Below the pieces are notes generated by a model. The model saw nothing but the letters and a program-made list of their open reading frames with translations. It searched no databases and was not told where the DNA came from. Positions 1 through 7,838 of a stretch of DNA of 64,000 bases are shown piece after piece. A program made the position numbers and the translations under genes. Source of the DNA: Ensifer sp. LC11 (GTDB lineage Bacteria > Pseudomonadota > Alphaproteobacteria > Rhizobiales > Rhizobiaceae); NCBI RefSeq assembly GCF_001695835.1, contig NZ_MBSO01000002.1, forward strand, positions 1-64,000, in the 5' to 3' direction. The number at the start of each line of letters is the position of its first letter. The stretch's first letter is position 1.

Positions 1-123
1 GCGCTTGTAGATCGCCTTGCCCCAGGGGGTCAGGCGGTGGGCGTCGGTGCGTTCCCGAGCCTCGGCCCAGACATGGCGGGTGATGGTGCGGATCGCCTTG
101 GTGTTGGCCGTGCAGGAGGACGG
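1..123 (-). mobile_element. IS1182-family transposase remnant (partial, runs off left edge)
   Basis: On the minus strand an open frame reads NTKAIRTITRHVWAEARER and then a segment ending GKAIYKR at the window edge. This matches the C-terminal part of IS1182-type DDE transposases, in which an RHVW.E...R block and a K.IY.RRKETVER block are conserved. The rest of the C-terminus would lie left of position 1. Similarity fades upstream of about position 114 (the Cys of a C-T pair), and no full N-terminal transposase region precedes it, so this side looks truncated. Family assignment is from memory of the motif. The fragment may be a dead relic or the broken end of a larger element. Confidence 0.6.
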
Positions 124-146
124 GCCCTCACGGGCCCGTTTTCGTT
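121..146 (+). terminator. Orphan rho-independent terminator
   Basis: A perfect 7-bp stem (CGGGCCC / GGGCCCG, loop TCAC) is followed by TTTTCGTTT on the plus strand. No plus-strand gene end is visible immediately upstream. The hairpin abuts the transposase remnant, so the gene it once served may have been lost or displaced. Confidence 0.6.
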
Positions 147-257
147 TCGGCTCCGCGCCAGCGGTCAAGCGCGTAGCCGGTTGAGGCATTCGCCATCAGC
201 CTGTTACGGTCAGGGTGCTAGACCTTTGCGGGTCGAGCCCCTTACTGCGATGAAACC

Positions 258-686
258 ATGGACAAAGCCCTCCTCCGCCCTGCCCTATCCGGCGACGAAC
301 CCTATCTGGACTGGCTGGAAGAAGCCTGCATGCGCGACTATGCGGTCGCGCTCTGGGGCAATTGGCGGCCGCGTCCGGCGGATGCGCTGATCCTTGACGA
401 GCATCGGATCATCGTTGCGGGGGAAGAAGATGTCGGCTGCGTTTCGGTCACCCGACGCGAGGACCATGTCTGGGTGAACAAGCTTTATGTCGCGCCCGGT
501 CACCAGAAGTGCGGTTACGGTGCGATCGCGCTCCGCCAGGTGCTCGGCGAAGCAAGAGCGATCGGCCTACCGCTGCGCCTCAGCGTACTGACCACCAATC
601 CGGCAGTCGCATTCTACCGCCGCGAAGGTCTTGTCATCTATGAGGAAACCGCCGAGCGGCGCTTCATGACGTCGGAGGCACGTTAA
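258..686 (+). CDS. GNAT-family N-acetyltransferase
   Basis: This 142-aa protein has the GNAT fold pattern. A beta-strand stretch (VWVNKLYVAPGHQ, about residues 75-87) leads into the acetyl-CoA loop, here in a variant form (HQKCGYGAIALRQVL), followed by a C-terminal NPAVAFYRREGLVIYEET segment typical of the family. It would transfer an acetyl group from acetyl-CoA to an amine of a small molecule or protein; the substrate cannot be read from sequence. It stands alone, about 75 bases before the methyltransferase gene. The ATG at 258 is chosen because the fold begins directly after it; the ribosome binding site is weak. Confidence 0.8.
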   Translation: MDKALLRPALSGDEPYLDWLEEACMRDYAVALWGNWRPRPADALILDEHRIIVAGEEDVGCVSVTRREDHVWVNKLYVAPGHQKCGYGAIALRQVLGEARAIGLPLRLSVLTTNPAVAFYRREGLVIYEETAERRFMTSEAR

Positions 687-759
687 GCTTATCAGCACCT
701 TCTGATTGACGACCCGCATGCTCAGGCGCATCCTCGCGGGGGTCAGAGGGGGACACGCC

Positions 760-1593
760 ATGAGCGAGCCTGATCTCTATCTGCTTGGGCGCGCCGGGCC
801 CGAGGAAGAACGCCTGAAGCGACAGATTGCCAATCTCGCACCTGACTCCGACCAACAACTCGAAAGGGTCGGCATCCGGCCGGGAGAACATGTCATCGAT
901 CTCGGTTGTGGCCCCGGCGGTGTGCTGCACCTCATCGGCAAACGTGTCGGACCGACTGGCGCGGTGCTGGGCATCGAACGCGACCCGCACTTCGTCGAGC
1001 TTGCCCGCCGTTTCGTCGCCAGCCACGCCCTACCCCAAGTGGAGGTGCGCGAAGGCGATGCCTATGCCACCGGCCTGCCGCGCCGCTCCTTCGACGGTGC
1101 CCACATGCGGCTGGTGCTCGTCAACGTGCCGCGGCCGGAGCTTATCGTGCTCGAAATGGTGTCACTGGTAAAACCAGGCGGCTGGATCGCAAGCTTCGAG
1201 GCCGATTTTCTGGGTCATATCTGCGATCCTCCGCTTCCCGCCTGGGACCGCCTGCTTGCCGCCTATGTCGCCTATTCCGCAGCCAGGGGCATCGATCTTC
1301 ATATCGGCCGCCGCGTGCATCGTCTGTTCCGGGATGCGGGTGTCGAGGCGATTTCCGTCGATGCCGTCGAGCACGTCTATCCGCCCGGCCACGACCGTCG
1401 GCCGATCCTCAAGGATTTCATCAACAATGTCCGTGCAGGGCTTGTGAGCGAAGGCTTCATCAGCCAGTCCGAGCTGGATGCCGATCTCGCAGCGCTCGAC
1501 CGGCACCTTGCCGATCCGAACGTGCTCGTGACGTCCCATCTGTTCTTCCGGCTGACCGGCCGTATACCGGAACCGCTCGTCGTCAAAGCGTGA
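760..1593 (+). CDS. Class I SAM-dependent methyltransferase
   Basis: A 277-aa protein with a clear S-adenosylmethionine motif I (VIDLGCGPGG, about residues 45-54) followed by an acidic residue after the second strand (VLGIERDPHFVELARR). Motif post-I and the strand NVPRPELIVLEMVSLVKPGGW are also present, as in Methyltransf_11/25-type enzymes. The acceptor is unknown. The ATG at 760 is preferred over an in-frame TTG at 706, because a purine-rich site (AGAGGGGG) lies at the right distance upstream of it. It is a single gene, convergent with the EamA transporter gene; a nested palindromic repeat lies between them. Confidence 0.85.
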   Translation: MSEPDLYLLGRAGPEEERLKRQIANLAPDSDQQLERVGIRPGEHVIDLGCGPGGVLHLIGKRVGPTGAVLGIERDPHFVELARRFVASHALPQVEVREGDAYATGLPRRSFDGAHMRLVLVNVPRPELIVLEMVSLVKPGGWIASFEADFLGHICDPPLPAWDRLLAAYVAYSAARGIDLHIGRRVHRLFRDAGVEAISVDAVEHVYPPGHDRRPILKDFINNVRAGLVSEGFISQSELDADLAALDRHLADPNVLVTSHLFFRLTGRIPEPLVVKA

Positions 1594-1632
1594 AACGGCC
1601 TGCCATCCGGGTTCACGCCATTTCAAATCCGC

Positions 1633-1684
1633 CTAGAGCATCCCGCTCTCAAGTGGATTCACGTGAGGCGGAAAGATGCTCTAG
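1633..1684. repeat. Intergenic nested palindromic repeat
   Basis: Outer arms CTAGAGCAT and ATGCTCTAG (9 bp, perfect) enclose inner arms CCGC/GCGG and CTCAAGTG/CACGTGAG (7 of 8 matching), so almost the whole element folds into one long hairpin. It sits between convergent genes. Elements starting with TAGAGCAT and ending ATGCTCTA are common intergenic palindromes in rhizobial genomes. It may act as a bidirectional transcription end. Confidence 0.7.
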
Positions 1685-1733
1685 AATCAAAGTGCTAGGG
1701 CGTCCTTGGGCGTTCACACGAACGCACGGCGCT

Positions 1734-2618
1734 CTAGGCGGCGGCACCGGCGCGCTGGTGTGCCAGACGCTCGCCGACAATGATCAGCAGGCCGGCCGCA
1801 AAGATCAGGCCGGCGCCGGCAAAGACGTTTGCGGTCGGCACGTCGCCCCAGATCAGGAAGCCGAGGCCGAAGGCCCACACGAGTGAGGTGTATTCGAAGG
1901 GTGCGATTACCGAGATCGGCGCCCGGCGCATGCCTTCAAACAGCGCGAACTGGGCGATGCCGGCAATCACCCCCGTGCCCGCCATCAGCGCGACGTCGAA
2001 GAGGGCCGGCGGCGTCCAGAAAAAGCCGACCGCAAGCCCGGTCATGCCGATGAAGAAGACGTTGGAGATGGTCATCTGCGTCAGCGTCGTTTCCTGGAGA
2101 GCGGTCTTGCGCAGCATCACCGTGCCAATCGCCCAGAACACCGCGGCCATGAGCGCCAGGACCACCGGCAGCGACAGCTTCATACCGGTGCCGAGCGGAT
2201 CGCAGGCGACGAGCACGCCGACAAAGCCGATGAAGACGGCGAGCCAGCGGATTGGCGGCACGTCTTCCTTCAGGATCGGTACGGCGAGCAGCGTCACGAT
2301 GATCGGCGCGGCGTAGTAGAGCGTCGTCATCTCGGCGAGGCCGAGATCGCGGGCGGCATTGAAATAGGAAAGCCAGGCGGCGAGCAGCAGGAGGTTGCGC
2401 ACGAAGAGCGGCTTGATCACCGGCGACGAGATGGCGCTCCGCACCAGCTTGCCGCGGCCGATGACAAGGCAAAGCACGAGGATGGTGATGCTTCGCGTAA
2501 ACAGGATCTGCCAGACCGAATAGCCGACGACCAGCCATTTGACCGACGCATCCTGCAGCGAAAACAGGAAATAGGAAAACGTCGTCATGACGATACCTGA
2601 CAGGACGGTCTTGTTCAT
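1734..2618 (-). CDS. EamA/DMT-family transporter
   Basis: A 294-aa, very hydrophobic protein with about ten predicted membrane spans in two EamA repeats (roughly residues 5-135 and 150-285), the standard size and layout of drug/metabolite exporters of the RhaT/YdcZ superfamily. It probably exports an amino acid or other small metabolite; substrate unknown. The ATG at 2618 is chosen over a start 51 codons upstream, because the first membrane helix begins just after it, GAGG lies 5 bases before it, and the upstream stretch is basic and proline-rich and unlike the family. Confidence 0.88.
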   Translation of the reverse strand: MNKTVLSGIVMTTFSYFLFSLQDASVKWLVVGYSVWQILFTRSITILVLCLVIGRGKLVRSAISSPVIKPLFVRNLLLLAAWLSYFNAARDLGLAEMTTLYYAAPIIVTLLAVPILKEDVPPIRWLAVFIGFVGVLVACDPLGTGMKLSLPVVLALMAAVFWAIGTVMLRKTALQETTLTQMTISNVFFIGMTGLAVGFFWTPPALFDVALMAGTGVIAGIAQFALFEGMRRAPISVIAPFEYTSLVWAFGLGFLIWGDVPTANVFAGAGLIFAAGLLIIVGERLAHQRAGAAA

Positions 2619-2835
2619 GGGGGCCTCGATCGCGCCGGCGGGAGAAAGAGCGGCGGAGCCCGTCTGATAGCGCGGTCGCGGCACACGCGGAAGGGGTGTC
2701 CCGGTGCCGGGCTGTGGCGATTTCTTGGGGTGGCGCCAGGACGATCGGGCACCACGCTTGATGGAGATCAAGAACAGGCGCTTGCGCCGCTGCTAGAAGG
2801 CAGTGATAACGGCCACGAAACCAGGTCCCAACGAC

Positions 2836-3417
2836 ATGCAGCCGCTCGCCTTTTCCTTTGCCGCCCTGATCCTGCTCGCAACGCCGGGGCCGACGAACAC
2901 GCTTCTGTGGCTATCCGGCGCATCGGCAGGCTTCCGCCGCTCGCTGCCACTGCTCGCCGGTGAACTTGGCGGCTATCTTGCGGTCATCATTCCCGCGGTT
3001 GCACTGCTGGCACCATTTCTTGCCGCCCACCCGCAACTTGGTCTGGCGCTGCGGTTGATCGCCTCTGCCTGGGTTCTCTATCTTGCCTATGCGCTCTGGA
3101 CGACCGATGCCGAGCGTAGCGAAGGCATTGTCATCTCCGTCCGCCAGGTCTTCGTCACGACGCTGCTCAATCCGAAGGCGCTGATCATCGCCCTGGTGCT
3201 CTTGCCGCAAACGGGCCTGGCTGCGGTCTCGCCCTGGATCGCCGGCTTTTCGCTGCTCGTGCTTGCTGTCGGATCGACGTGGATCGGCGCCGGCGCCGTG
3301 CTGGTGCAGATGTCGAAGAACGTGTCGGCCTCGCATCTGCCGCGCCGGATCGCAGCCGTCTGCCTCACCCTCTTCTCCGTCGGCATTGCCGGCAGCGCAA
3401 TCGCCGCCATGCACTAA
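2836..3417 (+). CDS. LysE/RhtB-family amino-acid exporter
   Basis: A 193-aa protein with the family signature ATPGPTNTLLWLSGASAGFRR near the N-terminus and about six membrane spans. Proteins of this family export amino acids such as lysine, homoserine or threonine from the cytoplasm. The ATG at 2836 gives the typical length and places the first helix at once. An upstream GTG at 2803 is possible but would add an atypical 11-residue leader. It is followed by a strong bidirectional hairpin shared with the convergent SRPBCC gene. Confidence 0.85.
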   Translation: MQPLAFSFAALILLATPGPTNTLLWLSGASAGFRRSLPLLAGELGGYLAVIIPAVALLAPFLAAHPQLGLALRLIASAWVLYLAYALWTTDAERSEGIVISVRQVFVTTLLNPKALIIALVLLPQTGLAAVSPWIAGFSLLVLAVGSTWIGAGAVLVQMSKNVSASHLPRRIAAVCLTLFSVGIAGSAIAAMH

Positions 3418-3418
3418 A

Positions 3419-3444
3419 ATCCCCGAGGACCGGTCCTCGGGGAT
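3419..3444 (-). terminator. Perfect 13-bp palindrome, terminator for the SRPBCC gene
   Basis: ATCCCCGAGGACC is followed directly by its exact reverse complement. On the minus strand the stem is followed by TTTTAG, giving a weak intrinsic terminator. It lies between convergent genes and could serve both, although the plus strand lacks a T run. Confidence 0.65.
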
Positions 3445-3474
3445 AGCAATGCGCTTGCGAGACCGATTGCTGCG

Positions 3475-3945
3475 TCACGCAGCGACAGTCGCTTCGCCGA
3501 GTTCCTTTGCCAGCGCCACGCCGATCAACTGTTCCCAGCCCCCACGCCGATATTCGAGCTTGTCGAGCCCGTCGAGGAAGGCGACTTGCTCGGTGAAGAC
3601 GAGGCGCGTGCCGTTGCCTTCCGGCTGAATGTCGACTGTGGCGACGGAAGCGGAAATCTTCCGGTCGTTCTCTGTCATCGTATAGGCGAAGATGATCCGG
3701 CGGTTCTCGACGATATCGAGATAGATGGTGTCGTCGTAATAGGTGGTCTCGTCGTCCTGGCTGAAGCGACCAGTCTCGCGGCCGCCGACGCGGAAGTCAT
3801 GGGTGACTGTGGCACCGGCCTCGACGTTGACGAACCAGCGCTCTTTTGCGGCCGGCTCGGAGAAGGCCGTGAACACCTGTTCCGGCGTCGCCTTGAAGCA
3901 GCGCTCGATGGTGAAGCTCCAATGTTCCACGGATCTGTCGGTCAC
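3475..3945 (-). CDS. SRPBCC/AHSA1-family protein
   Basis: A 156-aa protein of the START/Bet v1-like fold, of the activator-of-Hsp90-homologue-1-like type. Its N-terminus (HWSFTIERCFKATPEQVFTAFSEPAAKERWF) is typical. Such proteins bind hydrophobic ligands; in bacteria they are often encoded beside a small ArsR or HxlR repressor. Here it is divergent from an HxlR gene with 135 bases between them, which suggests control by that regulator. The specific ligand is unknown. Confidence 0.88.
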   Translation of the reverse strand: MTDRSVEHWSFTIERCFKATPEQVFTAFSEPAAKERWFVNVEAGATVTHDFRVGGRETGRFSQDDETTYYDDTIYLDIVENRRIIFAYTMTENDRKISASVATVDIQPEGNGTRLVFTEQVAFLDGLDKLEYRRGGWEQLIGVALAKELGEATVAA

Positions 3946-4004
3946 GTTCTCTCTCCTCTGAAGCTCGAAAACCGCCGGCCTCTGTCGAACTGGTTTCGTT
4001 TAAA

Positions 4005-4029
4005 AACTGCTATAATTTTGAAAGCAGTT
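4005..4029. promoter_or_regulatory. Candidate HxlR operator
   Basis: An inverted repeat, AACTGCT then 11 bases then AGCAGTT, lies in the AT-rich stretch of the divergent intergenic region between the SRPBCC and HxlR genes, where both promoters must lie. Its position suits a site for the dimeric HxlR protein. Assignment is by position and symmetry only. Confidence 0.5.
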
Positions 4030-4080
4030 GCACGATAGCTTCACTGATGCGATAATGCAAGCGGTTTTGAAGAGGTGCCA

Positions 4081-4590
4081 ATGAAGGACGACATTCGCTC
4101 GGGTTGCCCGATCAATCTTTCGCTCGAAGTGTTCGGCGACAAATGGAGCCTACTGATCATTCGCGACATGATCTTTGGCGGCAAACGGCACTTCCGGGAA
4201 TTGCTGCGGTCCCAGGAGGGGATCTCCTCCAACATCCTGGCGGACCGCCTGAAGATGCTGGTCGAGCAGGGCATGCTGACCAAGGCCGACGACCCCAGCC
4301 ACAAGCAGAAGGCGATCTACAGCCTGACCGAGATGACGATCGCGCTGGTGCCGATCATGGCCCAGCTCGGCGCCTGGGGCCGTCGCTACCTGCCGGTCAG
4401 CGAGGAACTCAGCATCCGTGCCGAACTGATGGAGGATGGCGGGCCGCCTCTTTGGGATCGGTTCATGGAGGAGCTGCGCCACGCGCATCTCGGTGCACCG
4501 CTTGATGGCCCACCAAGGGTGCGCGCAACACTTCAGGCAGCCTATGAAGAGGTCGTGGCCAGAAAGGCGCGTGAAAGGGCTATCGCCTGA
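4081..4590 (+). CDS. HxlR-family winged-helix transcriptional regulator
   Basis: A 169-aa protein with the HxlR signature: GCPINLSLEVFGDKWSLLIIRDM at the N-terminus, then FRELLRSQEGISSNILADRL (recognition helix) and the wing. HxlR proteins bind DNA as dimers and often control the divergent gene. The extra C-terminal 50 residues exceed the minimal domain (about 110 aa). The ATG at 4081 has GAAGAGG 5 bases upstream and is preferred to the GTG two codons earlier. Confidence 0.9.
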   Translation: MKDDIRSGCPINLSLEVFGDKWSLLIIRDMIFGGKRHFRELLRSQEGISSNILADRLKMLVEQGMLTKADDPSHKQKAIYSLTEMTIALVPIMAQLGAWGRRYLPVSEELSIRAELMEDGGPPLWDRFMEELRHAHLGAPLDGPPRVRATLQAAYEEVVARKARERAIA

Positions 4591-4612
4591 CGCCGAACCG
4601 AGCGGTCGCGGA

Positions 4613-5622
4613 TCAAAGCCCGATCGCGGACAACATGACGAAAGTGGCGAACAACACGAAATGTGTCATGCCCTCGATGGCGTTCGTCTGACCATCGTTG
4701 AGGTTGATCGCCGCAACGATCAGGGTAATCGCCACCATCACCGTGTGCACCGGCGACATCGCCATCAGGAAGGGCTGACCGGTATAGAGTGCGATCGCCT
4801 CCATGACAGGCACGGTCAGGATGACCGTTGAAAGCGATGCGCCGAGCGCGATATTGACCACGGCCTGCATCCGGTTGGCGAGTGCTGCGCGCATGGCGGT
4901 CATGATCTCCGGCGAGGCGGAGATCGCAGCGACAACGATGGCGGCAATCGCCGGCGGCGCGCCGCTGCCCCTCAATCCGGACGTCAGCAGCGACGACATG
5001 ATTTCTGCGAGAAAGCCGATCATCACGATGCCGACGATCAAGGTCAGGATCGACGGCAGCACCGGCTGGTCGATGGCATCCTGCAACGCCCTCCCCTCAC
5101 CCTTGGCTTTGGGATAGCTGTAGCTGAAGAAATAGCTGTGCACGCCCACCTGCATGCGCAGGAAGAGAGCGTAGAGCGTGATCATCGCGCCGATGGTGAA
5201 GGCCGAATAGAGATGCCATTTCGCCGCCGGAACGAATTCCGGAACGACCATCGAGATGCCCATCGCCGTCAGGATCATGACGCTGTAGGTGCGGGCGGAA
5301 TCGTCGTTATAGGGCTGCTCGCCGTGCTTCAGACCACCAAGCAGGGCGGCAAGACCCAATATGCCGTTGATGTCGAGCATGACGGCGGCATAGATCGTAC
5401 GGCCGACAACGTCAGGATCATGGTGCCATAGGGGTCGCCGACCTTGGACGCAAGCACCTCGGCGTGGTGGGAGACGCGAAGCGAGGCAAGAACGATCGCT
5501 GCCACAAGCCCGGCGGCGCCGAGAAGCGCTGCCAGCCGGCCCATCTCGAGGAGCTTATGCTCCAGCGCAAACCCGGCAAACGCGGCAGCGACGGCAGCGA
5601 TCAGCAGGCGCTCTGATCTCAT
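4613..5622 (-). pseudogene. chaA: ChaA-type cation/proton antiporter, broken by an internal deletion with frame change
   Basis: The N-terminal part (from 5622, MRSERLLIAAVAAAFAG... to GDPYGTMILTLSAV) and the C-terminal part (from about 5398, RTIYAAVMLDINGILGLAALLGGLKHGEQ... to 4613) are both clearly ChaA-like calcium/sodium-proton antiporter sequence, but they lie in different frames. In intact family members about 20-25 residues (a V.E..I...M segment then ..SPTL.RD) stand between SAV and TIYAAV. Here they are missing, so a deletion not divisible by three fused the halves out of frame near 5392-5402. The C-terminal half could only restart at an internal ATG (5380) and would lack the first ion-binding region. 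The remainder of about 325 codons is otherwise well preserved, so the loss is probably recent. Confidence 0.8.
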
Positions 5623-5816
5623 GCGTGCCTACAAGACGCCCCTCCACCAAAAAGCCTGTTCTGCCCGTCACACGAACTATAGGGTCCGCAATCCCCAAAG
5701 CAAATGACAGGAAAAGGACTATTTTCCTTCCGATTCTTTACCGCTCCCCGGCCTTTCGGTAGGGTAGCGTCGAATGAACCCAGCAAGCGGCCGCCATTTG
5801 GCCCGGATCTTTCGGC

Positions 5817-6473
5817 ATGTTGTCCCACGGCACGATCTGGCACGCTATTGACGCCCTGGCCGAGCGCTATCAGCTCTCGCCCTCTGGCCTTGCGCGCCGC
5901 GCTGGCCTCGACCCAACCTCGTTCAACAAGTCCAAGCGTCGCTCCGCCGATGGGCGGGAACGCTGGCCCTCGACCGAATCGATCGCCAAGGTGCTGGAGG
6001 CGACCGGCGCCACGATGGACCAGTTCACGAACCTGCTGCGTCCGGACGGGGGGGAGGCGGCAGCCTCCGACCCGGTAGCCAGCGCGACCATACCGCTGAT
6101 TGGTTTTGCCCAGGCGGGCGCCGGCGGCTTCTTCGATGACGGCGGTTTTCCCGCCGGCCAGGGCTGGGATGTCATCGACTTCCCGACGACGGCGGAGCGC
6201 CGCTCCGGCATCTACGCGCTTGAAATCCAGGGCGACAGCATGCTGCCGCTCTATCGCGACGGCGACACGCTCATTGTCGACCCGGGCGCACAGATCCGGC
6301 GCGGCGACCGGGTGGTGGTCAAGACGCGCGACGGCGAGGTCATGGCCAAGATCCTGACGCGCCAGACACCACACATGATCGAACTCCTGTCCCTCAATCC
6401 CGAGCACCCGAACCGGGGCTTCGAGATCAACCAGATCGAATGGATCGCCCGTGTCATCTGGGCCAGCCAGTAG
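5817..6473 (+). CDS. Phage-repressor-like HTH protein with S24 (LexA-type) peptidase domain
   Basis: A 218-aa protein with an N-terminal helix-turn-helix region (about residues 6-70, LARRAGLDPTSFNKSKR) and a C-terminal S24 domain. The LexA-type catalytic pair appears as GDSMLP (Ser141) and EVMAKIL (Lys178). Proteins of this architecture are C2/CI-like repressors that can cleave themselves after DNA damage. No prophage genes surround it, so it is probably a host regulator. The next gene starts 12 bases downstream and may be cotranscribed. Confidence 0.87.
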   Translation: MLSHGTIWHAIDALAERYQLSPSGLARRAGLDPTSFNKSKRRSADGRERWPSTESIAKVLEATGATMDQFTNLLRPDGGEAAASDPVASATIPLIGFAQAGAGGFFDDGGFPAGQGWDVIDFPTTAERRSGIYALEIQGDSMLPLYRDGDTLIVDPGAQIRRGDRVVVKTRDGEVMAKILTRQTPHMIELLSLNPEHPNRGFEINQIEWIARVIWASQ

Positions 6474-6485
6474 GACGACTTCCTG

Positions 6486-7337
6486 ATGCGGCAGCATTTC
6501 TACACACTTGCCGGCGGCATCGCCGCGATCGCGCTATTCACCGGCATCCTATATGCCGGAGCGGCCGCTATTCGCGACCGCGAGAGCGCCGCCACGCCGG
6601 ACCTCGTTCTCGAAACGCCCGACATGTCAGAGCTCGAGCCGACAGCGGGTCAGGCCGAAACGGGCGACGACGTTCCGCTGGATCTTGGCTCGTCGGATGG
6701 CAGCGCTGCGGGGGAAGGCGTCGCAGACGGCGGCGGCTCGACCAACAACGCCAGGACGGAGACGGCTGCTCGTACTATCGAACCGCAGCAATTCGGGATG
6801 CCAGAGACGGTGACGAGCGCGCCGCTTGAACGGGTGGAACCCCGCCCGCCCTTGTCGGAACCGGACAAGCAAGCAAAGGCGGCAACCGGACCGACGGTCC
6901 TCTATCGCCCCGTGGCGATCGCCGCCGGGGTGATCCAGTTCGATAAGTTCACGCTGCAGATCGATGGCATCGAGCCCGAAAACGCGGACCGGACCTGCGA
7001 AAGCGGCGGCAAAAGCTGGCCCTGCGGCGTGGTCGCAAGGACCGCCTTTCGCAATTTCCTGCGCGCACGGGCGGTCAGCTGCGACATGCCTTCAGGCAAG
7101 ACCGGCACGACGACAGCGGCTTGCACGCTCGGCGGGCGGGATCTCGCGACCTGGCTTGTCGACAATGGCTGGGCGACACCGCTTGCCGGCTCGCCGCTCG
7201 AAAAGCGTGCCGATGCGGCGCGCAAGGCAAAGCTTGGTTTCTACGGCGACGACCCGCGCGATCTCAACCACACGCCGATGACATTCGACGATCCGACCGC
7301 CGGAACGGGGATGGACGCCCTGCAACCGGACTTGTAA
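6486..7337 (+). CDS. Membrane-anchored thermonuclease-like protein
   Basis: A 283-aa protein with an N-terminal membrane anchor (about residues 8-29), a long low-complexity linker rich in Glu, Pro, Gly and Ala, and a C-terminal domain resembling staphylococcal-nuclease-like proteins of rhizobia: IDGIEPENADRTC, then WPCGVVARTAFRNFLRARAVSC, then CTLGGRDLATWLVDNGWA. The usual catalytic Arg/Glu set is not obvious, so it may be a non-catalytic relative. It is in a likely operon with the S24 protein upstream. The domain would face the periplasm. Confidence 0.7.
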   Translation: MRQHFYTLAGGIAAIALFTGILYAGAAAIRDRESAATPDLVLETPDMSELEPTAGQAETGDDVPLDLGSSDGSAAGEGVADGGGSTNNARTETAARTIEPQQFGMPETVTSAPLERVEPRPPLSEPDKQAKAATGPTVLYRPVAIAAGVIQFDKFTLQIDGIEPENADRTCESGGKSWPCGVVARTAFRNFLRARAVSCDMPSGKTGTTTAACTLGGRDLATWLVDNGWATPLAGSPLEKRADAARKAKLGFYGDDPRDLNHTPMTFDDPTAGTGMDALQPDL

Positions 7338-7386
7338 ACAGCCACGGCAATTCCCAGCTCTCAGCGGTCCAACTGCGGAACACCCC

Positions 7387-7797
7387 ATGTTGCCAAGCCT
7401 CAGCCACCACGAAGCTCTCGTCTATGTCATGGTGATGATGTCGGCGGTCGACCGCGAGATGAGCGACGACGAGTTCGCGCGTATCGGTCGGCTGGTGCAG
7501 TTCCTCCCTGTCTTCGACGGCTTCGACGAAGGCAGCCTCGTCCATATCGGCCACGAATGCTCCGCGCAGCTAGCTGCGCCTGAAGGACTGGACATCGCGC
7601 TGGAGATCGTTCGCGAGGCGCTTCCGGAAAAATTCCACGAGACGGCCTATGCACTCGCCGTCGAAATCGCCGCCGCGGACCAGCGCATCCGCAACGAAGA
7701 AATCCGGCTCCTTCAATTGCTGCGCGATCGCCTTAGCCTCGACAAGCTCACCTGCGCGGCGATCGAGCGCGGGGCGCTTGCCCGGTTCCGCCGGTAG
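7387..7797 (+). CDS. TerB-family protein
   Basis: A 136-aa, almost all-helical protein matching the TerB domain: EALVYVMVMMSAVDREMSDDE at the start and ALAVEIAAADQRIRNEEIRLL in the second repeat, each with the acidic D-x-E positions that bind metal in TerB. TerB proteins occur in tellurite-resistance and membrane-stress contexts, but single-gene relatives like this one are widespread and their role is unclear. It lies 49 bases after the nuclease-like gene on the same strand. Confidence 0.85.
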   Translation: MLPSLSHHEALVYVMVMMSAVDREMSDDEFARIGRLVQFLPVFDGFDEGSLVHIGHECSAQLAAPEGLDIALEIVREALPEKFHETAYALAVEIAAADQRIRNEEIRLLQLLRDRLSLDKLTCAAIERGALARFRR

Positions 7798-7838
7798 CAG
7801 CTTCGCGTGCCGACGGCGACGCCAAGGCGCCGTTGCCC

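Noticed and set aside
37-390. Plus-strand 117-codon frame at the left edge
   Set aside because: It runs through the antisense of the transposase remnant, the terminator hairpin and the GNAT start, with no family resemblance.
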